Below, in pieces: positions 10,243-17,024 of a DNA stretch of 64,000 nucleotides. Numbering within the stretch: position 1 is the stretch's first letter; every line of letters begins with the position of its first letter. The stretch lies in the NCBI GenBank assembly GCA_946481095.1, contig CAMLML010000013.1, positions 1-64,000 of the forward strand. The letters are read 5' to 3'. The notes under the pieces were generated by a model. The model saw only the letters and a list, made by a program, of their open reading frames with translations. It did not search any database and was not told the DNA's origin. The DNA comes from an uncultured Cellvibrio sp. GTDB lineage: Bacteria > Pseudomonadota > Gammaproteobacteria > Pseudomonadales > Cellvibrionaceae. A program made the position numbers and the translations under genes.

Positions 10243-10356
10243 TCTAAATTTTCACTTCCGGAATTACTTTTAGTGACGCAGAGTTGTTATTAAAAACAAA
10301 ACACCGAATAATCCACCGCTTATCTCACCGACACTTGTATTGCACAGAGCCAGCCA

Positions 10357-12552
10357 ATGACCACTGATGCCACACAACATTGTGAACAAACACTGATGTT
10401 CACCGATATAGTGGGTTATTCACGCCTGATGGGTATTAATGAAACCCTGGCAGTCGAAATGTTGGGTGAATATCGCCGTATTTTGCTTGCCGACATTCAA
10501 TTGCATGGCGGGCAACTGGTTGAATTTGTGGGTGATGCGATCTTTGCCCGCTTCAACACCGCCACCCATGCAGTTGCAGCCGCCATTTCAATACAGCAAC
10601 ACCTGTTAGCTTTTAATGAAGATCGCGATAAAAAATTACCACGACTACAAACCCGCATTGGCCTGCACAAAGGCGAAGTGATGCTACGCGATAATGCGGT
10701 GTTCGGTGATAGCGTGAATATAGCCGCACGCCTTGAACCCCTCGCCGTTGCCGATGGCATTTGTATTTCACAAAGCGTTTATGATGAAGTCCGCTTTTTC
10801 CTTTCAGCACCTGCGAAACGTTTGGGTTCGCAAACTTTAAAAAATATCCAGCAAAAAATTCGCGTCTATTTAATCAAACCCGCCGGCATCGGCTGGCGCG
10901 ATCATCTGCATTATTTTATTCGAGGTATTAACAGAAAAATTTCTGCTTATCGTTATCCACTAACCTTTTGCCTTCTCACGTTAATCGCCGCCGGATTTTA
11001 TTTTATCCCACGCTGGCTGGTACCCGGTTACGCCGCCAATTATGTCGAAATCACCAATTTTAAAAATCTCATGAGCGAAAAAGGTGACGCCGATTATTTT
11101 TCTGCCGGTATCACCGCCGCCGTACGATCACAACTGGCTGATATGCGCGATGTTTACATCATCGACGAAAAAGAAGGCGTACACGCTCCCATTCGTTTGG
11201 AAGGCAGCGTACAAAAACTCGGCGACAATCTACGCATCTCCTATCGCCTGTTTCGCACCAAAAATAATGTACAAATCGCTGGCGGAAAACTGGACGGTAC
11301 CTATCAAGACATTTTTATTCTGCAAGACCGCTTGGTAGGTGAAATCGCCCGTTATTTAGCAGACGAATTTGATTTACAAAATTTTCGCCCTGCACCTTTA
11401 AGGCTAACCAATAATATTACCGCTTATGATTTTTATATGCGGGGAATGGAGTTTCTTGAAAAACCCACATCCCATGACAATGTTGATGAAGCTATTACTT
11501 ATTTTAATACTGCGCTGGTTCACGATGCCAAGTTTGCTTCGGCGAATGTGGGGCTTTGTAAGGGTTATTGGAAAAAGTATTCTCTTGATAGTTCTGCACA
11601 ATGGTTGAATGACGCAGAAAAACATTGCTTCTTGGCGCTTTCTAATGATGCCAATAATCCTGAAGCTTATGCATCGATTGGGGCAATATACAGAGATACA
11701 GGAAGATATGAATTAGCGATAGAATACTTACAAAAAGGCTTATCAATTGACAAAAAGTCATTGCACCTAGGAATTATTTTATCCAGTGTCTATAGCTCAT
11801 TAAATAAAAAAGAATTAGCTGAGAAAATTCTTTTGAATAACATTAATGATTTTACTGGGAGCTGGAGAGCTTATGACAGTTATGGAGCTTTCCTAACAAT
11901 GAATGGACGTTACGAGGAAGCAATTGAAATTTATAAAAAGGCAATTAGTTTAGATGAAAGTAATTTTTCTGCTTTCAACAATACAGGTGTTAATTATTTC
12001 TATTTGGGAAAATTCAACCAAGCTGCAAACTATTTCGAATTGGCAGCAAGACTACAACCCCATGGCCGAACTTTTTCAAATTCTGGTAGTGTTTATTATT
12101 ATGCAAATAATTTTGAAAAAGCTGCTGATATGTATAGAGAAGCCTTACGATTGGAGCCAGATAACTACCGATGGGCATCTAATATTGCGGATGCCTATAA
12201 ATTTATAGAAGGAAAAAAAGATATGGTAAATACCTACTTCGAAAAATCTATTGAGTTATGTCGCGCAGCAATACAAACCAACCCCAATATTGACCGCACA
12301 TATCATTATCTTGCGATCAACTTGGCCTATTTCGGAAACGCATCGGATGCAAAAATTGCATTAATTGAAGCAGAAAAATTAAATCCAAACAGCCAAAGTT
12401 TATTTTATGCAAAACTACGAGTCGCTGTTTTTTTACAAAACCATGATGAAATTCAACAACAGTACCAGAATTTGATTAATTCAGGCTATTCCGTTAAATT
12501 GCTGGAAGCGGACCCTGATTTTCGTGCGCTTAAACTAGATACACACTATTAA
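10357..12552 (+). CDS. Class III nucleotidyl cyclase with TPR repeats
   Basis: 731-aa membrane protein. Residues 10-175 are a class III cyclase domain: metal-binding Asp17 (FTDIVGY) and Asp60 (FVGDAIF), and transition-state Asn121 and Arg125 (VNIAARLE). The base-selecting positions are Glu56 and Ala114. Adenylyl cyclases usually have Lys and Asp/Thr there; guanylyl cyclases have Glu and Cys. So the product could be cGMP, cAMP or something else. One helix at about 202-219 anchors it, placing the cyclase in the cytoplasm. A further domain at about 225-340 and about eight TPR units (350-700) should be periplasmic. Divergent from the Crp-like gene. The middle and 3' half look more AT-rich than the cyclase part. 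Confidence 0.85.
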   Translation: MTTDATQHCEQTLMFTDIVGYSRLMGINETLAVEMLGEYRRILLADIQLHGGQLVEFVGDAIFARFNTATHAVAAAISIQQHLLAFNEDRDKKLPRLQTRIGLHKGEVMLRDNAVFGDSVNIAARLEPLAVADGICISQSVYDEVRFFLSAPAKRLGSQTLKNIQQKIRVYLIKPAGIGWRDHLHYFIRGINRKISAYRYPLTFCLLTLIAAGFYFIPRWLVPGYAANYVEITNFKNLMSEKGDADYFSAGITAAVRSQLADMRDVYIIDEKEGVHAPIRLEGSVQKLGDNLRISYRLFRTKNNVQIAGGKLDGTYQDIFILQDRLVGEIARYLADEFDLQNFRPAPLRLTNNITAYDFYMRGMEFLEKPTSHDNVDEAITYFNTALVHDAKFASANVGLCKGYWKKYSLDSSAQWLNDAEKHCFLALSNDANNPEAYASIGAIYRDTGRYELAIEYLQKGLSIDKKSLHLGIILSSVYSSLNKKELAEKILLNNINDFTGSWRAYDSYGAFLTMNGRYEEAIEIYKKAISLDESNFSAFNNTGVNYFYLGKFNQAANYFELAARLQPHGRTFSNSGSVYYYANNFEKAADMYREALRLEPDNYRWASNIADAYKFIEGKKDMVNTYFEKSIELCRAAIQTNPNIDRTYHYLAINLAYFGNASDAKIALIEAEKLNPNSQSLFYAKLRVAVFLQNHDEIQQQYQNLINSGYSVKLLEADPDFRALKLDTHY

Positions 12553-12577
12553 TCATTTCATAAGATTGGGAGATTGT

Positions 12578-13084
12578 ATGAATACTTTAAAATTTTTACC
12601 CCTTGCCGCATTAATAGCCTTAACCGGTTGTACCACAGTAAAGCTGGAAAATAAAATTGCCGATATGGATAAACACCATAAACATACAGTGCGTGTTATC
12701 AAGAATACCAATACGGCTATTGTCGGCATTCCACTCACCAAAGAACAAAAACTTCCCAAATCTTTGGAAAAATTAAAAATCAAAGTTAAAACTGGACAAA
12801 AGGTTGTGTTTGCCGGGCCAGAAAAATTTGAAATTTTTGCCAAAGACAATAACTTTGCAGTTTTGGGGATCAACACCCAAACCAGCAATTGCGACAAAGC
12901 GTCCCAGGATTGTATTGGCTCCAAAGATGGTGTTATCAATATAACCATCCCCAAACCCAAAGATATTTCCAACCCAGCGCTAGTTAAGGAGCTTCGGGAA
13001 AAGAAAAAGATCATCGTACCTTTTGGCATTCGTATTGATGGTGATGAAATTGATCCAGAGATGGAGATATCAACAAATGACTAG
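12578..13084 (+). CDS. Small lipoprotein of unknown function
   Basis: 168-aa precursor with a signal peptide ending in the lipobox LTGC (Cys at about residue 18), so an outer-membrane-type lipoprotein is likely. The rest is lysine-rich with no family I recognise; a GPEKFEIFAKDN segment and two cysteines (NCDKASQDC) could form a disulfide. The ATG at 12578 has GGGAG seven bases before it. It begins 25 bp after the cyclase stop on the same strand, so it may be cotranscribed and could act with the periplasmic TPR part. The opposite strand is also open here, but the signal peptide and ribosome site favour this strand. Confidence 0.7.
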   Translation: MNTLKFLPLAALIALTGCTTVKLENKIADMDKHHKHTVRVIKNTNTAIVGIPLTKEQKLPKSLEKLKIKVKTGQKVVFAGPEKFEIFAKDNNFAVLGINTQTSNCDKASQDCIGSKDGVINITIPKPKDISNPALVKELREKKKIIVPFGIRIDGDEIDPEMEISTND

Positions 13085-13090
13085 TATGCA

Positions 13091-13148
13091 AAAGGGGGTC
13101 AGACCCCTTTATTTAAACCCCAAGGCCAGCCTAACTGCTGGCCTTTTT
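13091..13148 (+). terminator. Tandem hairpins ending the cyclase-lipoprotein unit
   Basis: The first hairpin, AAAGGGG/CCCCTTT (13091-13097/13104-13110), has the GGGTCAGACCC core seen as a scattered repeat in several proteobacteria. The second, GGCCAGC/GCTGGCC (13124-13130/13137-13143), is followed by TTTTT and is a standard intrinsic terminator. Confidence 0.7.
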
Positions 13149-13559
13149 ATTTCCCCAAAAGAATCAATCATCCAACAAATATTTGGCGCAAAAAAAACAC
13201 AAATAACCTCAACAATTCAATAAATGGTTAATGATATTTTTTATCTATTCAAGGTTGGAACCGTGTTCACCTGACTTGGGTTTGAAGAAATTGAAGTTAA
13301 TCAACTTCTGTTGAGAGATACAAGGTTGGAAGAGCGTAGCCCCGTATGAAGTGAAGTGTCATACGGGATCTAATCACTCAATCGATAAAATTCGCGCAGT
13401 CCTTATCCTCCATCTGTAAGCCAAAACGCACAGCACATTCCGAAGTCTGCCACTGGTTCTGGCGCCATCAGTCGTTAAAATGCGCGACACAGGGATGGCA
13501 ATTTTAATAGGGAGTTTCGAGACTAATCATTTTTCACTTCGCAAAAAGGAGTTACGCAA
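13149..13559. other. Gene-poor stretch with a palindromic repeat
   Basis: About 410 bp without a convincing gene. The only clear structure is an inverted repeat at 13341-13349/13359-13367 (CCCGTATGA/TCATACGGG) with a 9-base loop. It is preceded by GAGCGTAGC, a wording common in scattered proteobacterial intergenic repeats. I see no convincing promoter or RNA gene. Confidence 0.4.
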
Positions 13560-13796
13560 ATGATCATTAAATTACTTTCTCTTGTTCTTCTGATAACAGT
13601 TTCAACGGCAGCCAGTGCTACCACTATGATGCCGCTGTCCAACATTCCCCTTGGCGTGTATTTACTGAGCATTGGCTCCTGCGCATTTGTATTCCTGCGC
13701 AAGGCAATTTCAGTAAACAAGGAAACCAGCGTGAATAATTCACAGCCGGTTGCCTCAAAACTTCACATTCATACAAACTCGAAGTCGATAAGGTAA
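13560..13796 (+). CDS. Small membrane protein, unknown
   Basis: 78 aa, not recognised. An AAGGAG lies eight bases before the ATG, which supports translation. Residues 1-20 look like a cleavable signal peptide (ending ASA-TT). A second hydrophobic stretch (about 27-46) ends in LRK, followed by a polar tail. Signal peptide plus one helix plus basic residues suggests a tiny inner-membrane protein. A similar gene lies at 13962 with the same ribosome-site wording (AAAAGGAGTT), so the two may be related or co-regulated. Confidence 0.5.
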   Translation: MIIKLLSLVLLITVSTAASATTMMPLSNIPLGVYLLSIGSCAFVFLRKAISVNKETSVNNSQPVASKLHIHTNSKSIR

Positions 13797-13961
13797 CAAC
13801 TGTGGCTGGTGCTTGTAAGGACTAGCGGGTGAGGTCTGGACCTCGCTTGTCAGGGATACGACGACACTTGCAGTGACTACCCCTCAGTTATTTCGAGTGC
13901 ATGCTACTGGCCACATTTACTTTTAAATTTGCTTAGGCAATCTGTCAAAAGGAGTTCATAA

Positions 13962-14267
13962 ATGGTTAACAGGCTGATTATTTCTCTGCTTTTAATTATT
14001 TTTTCAATCATTCTCAGCGCTATGTTCTATGCAGACCAAGCTCTGACTTCTGTATTTCATAAAGATGAATGGGTTCAGGAAAGCATGACCAAGGATATTT
14101 GCGGCGACACCGATTGTGATGACTTAACAACCACAGAAACAACTCAATCCATCAGTGAGTTTCTGGCGTCACGACATGATGCACCCGTCACTTTTCAACC
14201 TTTGGTATTACTTTTGATCGGGCTTATTGCTGTTTTTTTCCTGAGAAGATCAGCATCCGACAAATAG
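13962..14267 (+). CDS. Small membrane protein, unknown
   Basis: 101 aa, not recognised. AAGGAG precedes the ATG at suitable spacing. There is an N-terminal hydrophobic segment (about 4-24), a polar acidic middle with two close cysteines (CGDTDC) that could form a disulfide or bind metal, and a C-terminal helix ending FFLRRSASDK. The layout of signal, short ectodomain, terminal helix and arginines recalls C-terminal sorting tails such as GlyGly-CTERM, but the motif is not there, so I do not assign it. The 165 bp before it holds only a weak GAGGTC/GACCTC hairpin. Confidence 0.5.
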   Translation: MVNRLIISLLLIIFSIILSAMFYADQALTSVFHKDEWVQESMTKDICGDTDCDDLTTTETTQSISEFLASRHDAPVTFQPLVLLLIGLIAVFFLRRSASDK

Positions 14268-14354
14268 TTTTCCATTTTTCCCCAGATATTTTATTTTTGC
14301 AGCCCGGATCAGATGACCGGGCTTTATTTTTATGACGAGTAACCAGATGACAAG

Positions 14355-14391
14355 GTGAATATTTCACAAGATTGAACGTGAATATTTCACA
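14355..14391. promoter_or_regulatory. Two direct copies of a near-palindromic 13-mer
   Basis: GTGAATATTTCAC occurs at 14355-14367 and again at 14378-14390, a 23-bp period (about two helical turns), and each copy is itself almost palindromic. The pair lies about 65 bp ahead of a well-placed ribosome site (AAGGAAAG near 14440) and looks like a double operator. Confidence 0.45.
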
Positions 14392-14465
14392 TTGAATTTT
14401 CTGTTTTAGCTATAGCTTACCGGTGTAGCGGTGTTAACAAGGAAAGAGAACAGAATGAAAATTTT

Positions 14466-14780
14466 GTGGTTAAGGACAAGACTGGTTGGCGATTAAAGTT
14501 TCAATGTGGTGGATTCGCTCTGGCTGGCATTATCCCAATTCAGTTGCTATTTTTATCGCTGCATTACACTGACAAGTGGGCATCGCTATTTCAATTGATG
14601 CTTATTTTACTGATCATCTATCCGCCATCATCCTTGCCGGATGCAACCCTGCACGCACGTTTCAAATCCATCACTCTGGTGAATAAATCACAAGTCCCCG
14701 GTAATTTCCTGCACCTTGATTCCCTGATTTTCCTTTTACACTGCCAACGCACCAACCCGTTTCCGAGTTTGAAGAGGTGA
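14466..14780 (+). CDS. Putative small membrane ORF coupled to protease
   Basis: 104-aa frame starting at GTG, without a clear ribosome site of its own. It has a hydrophobic N-terminal half that could span the membrane twice and a polar tail. Its stop overlaps the next start by 4 bases (GTGA), which suggests coupled translation. Alternatively it is the decayed 5' part of a once longer membrane-anchored protease: an ATG at 14455 with good AAGGAAAG spacing opens a different frame that stops after 13 codons. I cannot decide between the two. Confidence 0.35.
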   Translation: MVKDKTGWRLKFQCGGFALAGIIPIQLLFLSLHYTDKWASLFQLMLILLIIYPPSSLPDATLHARFKSITLVNKSQVPGNFLHLDSLIFLLHCQRTNPFPSLKR

Positions 14781-15448
14781 TCGAAAAGACCATGCCATCA
14801 ATTGTTACGATTACAACTTATCAACATTCTGATCAAAACCTCAGAGATGATTCAGCAACTAACTTGCGACACCTTTTTGAAGCAAAAGAAAAACATGAAG
14901 TAGTCGATAAAACCGGTACAGGATTTTTTGTATCAAAAAATGGTTACATCATGACCTGCTTACACATAGTCAAAGACGCTGAAAAAATTCAGGTAACGCT
15001 TCATGACAAACGAAAATTTTCAGCACAACTTGTTGCCAGCGACAACGTGTCGGATTTGGCATTGCTTAAAATCGACGGCGATAACTTTTCTGCATTAAGT
15101 TTTGAATCTGCAAAACTGCCAAAAGTAGGTGCATGGGTATTTGTTATAGGCGCGCCCTATGGTTTTGACTATTCTGACAACGTAGGAATAATCAGTGCAC
15201 TCAACCGCAGGCTTCCAATAAACGCCGGTGACTATTCCATTCCACACATTCAAACCAGCATTTCAATTACCCCGGGGCATTCAGGCGGCCCCGTAATTAA
15301 CCTATCCGGAAAAGTAGTTGGTATAACAAACCATATATTGACCGATCAACCCGGTTCCATCGGCATGTCATTGGCAGTACCCGCTCTATATGCAGAAGAA
15401 TTAAGCAGAAAATGGATTTATGAATCAAAAATAAAAGTGGGGGCATAA
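14777..15448 (+). CDS. Trypsin-like serine protease, HtrA-type domain only
   Basis: 223-aa S1C/trypsin-2-like peptidase. The triad is complete: His63 (TCLHIV), Asp93 (DLALLKID) and Ser169 (TPGHSGGP). The TGTGFFVSKNGYI and VIGAPYGF segments match the HtrA core. There is no PDZ domain and no signal peptide, unlike DegP/DegS, so as written it would be cytosolic. The start (GTG at 14777) overlaps the upstream membrane ORF. Either the two ORFs together replace an anchored protease, or the gene lost its 5' part. The catalytic residues look intact, so selection may still hold it. Confidence 0.7.
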   Translation: MIEKTMPSIVTITTYQHSDQNLRDDSATNLRHLFEAKEKHEVVDKTGTGFFVSKNGYIMTCLHIVKDAEKIQVTLHDKRKFSAQLVASDNVSDLALLKIDGDNFSALSFESAKLPKVGAWVFVIGAPYGFDYSDNVGIISALNRRLPINAGDYSIPHIQTSISITPGHSGGPVINLSGKVVGITNHILTDQPGSIGMSLAVPALYAEELSRKWIYESKIKVGA

Positions 15449-15492
15449 AACACAAATGAATGATGCAAAGACCTGGGGAAATTATTTATTTT

Positions 15493-15528
15493 GAAAAAAA
15501 TCGTCACCCCGCTTTCACGAGGTGACGT
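15493..15528 (-). terminator. Terminator of the DUF1592-DUF1552 operon
   Basis: The stem CGTCACC/GGTGACG (15502-15508/15522-15528), extended by an inner partial pairing, is followed on the minus strand by a run of seven T's. It lies 24 bp past the DUF1552 stop. Confidence 0.75.
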
Positions 15529-15551
15529 AAACACACAACGAGGACACACAA

Positions 15552-17003
15552 TTAAATATTGAGAGGAGACAAGTTCATTCGATCAATACCAACGCTGGAA
15601 ATATTTAATCCCGTCAATTGCGCAATACGTGTAAATAAATCGGCATGGCTAAATTGGGAGCATTGATTATTCGCCCAGCTGGTTGTTTGTTTGATGGATT
15701 TATAAGTGCCGCTGCTATCACGACTACCCACTGTAGTTGTGGATACCAGAGGTGTTTTATACCAACGACCGGTCCTTATGGCATTAACGCCACCACTGGC
15801 ACTACCTCCACCACCAATGACTATGTGAGGTTTCAAATCGCGGTCATGAGTACCATTTGAAATTTCGCCGGTTAATACGATGATAGTGTTATCGATTAAA
15901 CGGCGGCCGTCGATATCAATCGTATTTTGTAAATCTCTTACAAAATTCACCACTTTTTGTGCATTGTATTGTGTCCAACCTACATAAGCTCTTCTGGCAT
16001 CGGCAGGTTTGCCTTCATTGTAATGCGCAATATCGTGATGGAAATCACCGGTGTATCCGGATATTCCAACGTGAGCGCCACCTGCTGTGTCTGTCCACAT
16101 AAATTCATCTGTCTGCTCGCCAAACCCGACTACAGCAACACGATGTGTATCGTTAGTAAATGCTACGCGCACCATATCCAACATGCTTTCCATTTCCTGT
16201 CCGATATTTTGTGATTGCACCGGTATTTTTTTCAAAGTAGCCGTACCACTCACAACAGGTTTTGTACCTACTTTTTTACCGACGGCATTTACCGCTTCAA
16301 GGTAGGAATATAATTTGTTGCGCTCGTTGATATTGGCAGCATTAATATTTTGAATAATTTGATTGGTTTCGCTGGATAAATAAGGAAATAACTCTGCAAT
16401 AACAGGATCGACACCGGTGTTACTACCGCCCCCGCTTCCACTGAAAATAGAACGATAAGCATCGTAAGATCTTGTGTAAAAAGCGAGACTGTCCAAACGG
16501 TCATTAAATGATAATGGGTGATAAGCAGCGCCCCATGAAGTGTATCGCGCACTCAAACGCAATGCAGGCATGTTGTAATGTTTCTCAAGCAAATAATCAA
16601 TTGAGGGGGCAATAGGTCTTGGAAAAGGCCCACCTAAAGCGGAATCATTCGGTGCTTCAATCGGCACTGCGGCCGTTAAAATATCTGAATAGGAAACATC
16701 ATGTGCATTACCCCAAAATGTACCGCGTAATCCATCCACAAAAACACAATCTGCTTTAATAGATTCAAATGGACTCCAGAATTCCGGTAACTCAAAATCA
16801 AATTCACTTCCTGAAAAATTATCTATGGCTTGATAACCAGAACCCCAACCATGAGCCAATGGAATAAAACAAACTCTTACAGGTGCACGTGTTTGTGCGA
16901 ATGTCTGCTCTACTTGTAATGCACTTAACAACCCCAATCCCGCCAAGCCTTTAATGAAATCACGTCGCGCTAATTGTTTATTGATCAATATGTTCTTGTT
17001 CAT
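15552..17003 (-). CDS. DUF1552 secreted protein
   Basis: 483 aa with a twin-arginine signal peptide (LARRDFIKGLAGLGLL), so it should be exported folded through Tat. The fold family DUF1552 is related to sulfatase/phosphatase-like DUF1501 proteins, and occurs next to DUF1592/DUF1588 cytochrome proteins in planctomycetes, myxobacteria and Cellvibrio relatives. A DNTIIVLTGEISNGTHDRDLKPH segment (quoted here only as a landmark near residue 380) carries acidic and histidine residues that could bind metal. Its substrate is unknown. It starts 21 bp after the DUF1592 gene, so both are cotranscribed and probably act together in the envelope. Confidence 0.85.
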   Translation of the reverse strand: MNKNILINKQLARRDFIKGLAGLGLLSALQVEQTFAQTRAPVRVCFIPLAHGWGSGYQAIDNFSGSEFDFELPEFWSPFESIKADCVFVDGLRGTFWGNAHDVSYSDILTAAVPIEAPNDSALGGPFPRPIAPSIDYLLEKHYNMPALRLSARYTSWGAAYHPLSFNDRLDSLAFYTRSYDAYRSIFSGSGGGSNTGVDPVIAELFPYLSSETNQIIQNINAANINERNKLYSYLEAVNAVGKKVGTKPVVSGTATLKKIPVQSQNIGQEMESMLDMVRVAFTNDTHRVAVVGFGEQTDEFMWTDTAGGAHVGISGYTGDFHHDIAHYNEGKPADARRAYVGWTQYNAQKVVNFVRDLQNTIDIDGRRLIDNTIIVLTGEISNGTHDRDLKPHIVIGGGGSASGGVNAIRTGRWYKTPLVSTTTVGSRDSSGTYKSIKQTTSWANNQCSQFSHADLFTRIAQLTGLNISSVGIDRMNLSPLNI

Positions 17004-17024
17004 GATAGATTCTCTCTGCTTTGA

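Noticed and set aside
12553..13029. 158-codon minus-strand open frame opposite the small lipoprotein
   Set aside because: The plus strand has a lipobox signal peptide and a good ribosome site; the minus frame has neither.
13797..13961. Integron attC-like site or small RNA between the two small ORFs
   Set aside because: A TAACAAC stretch is present, but no matching GTTRRRY partner; only a short 6-bp hairpin is seen.
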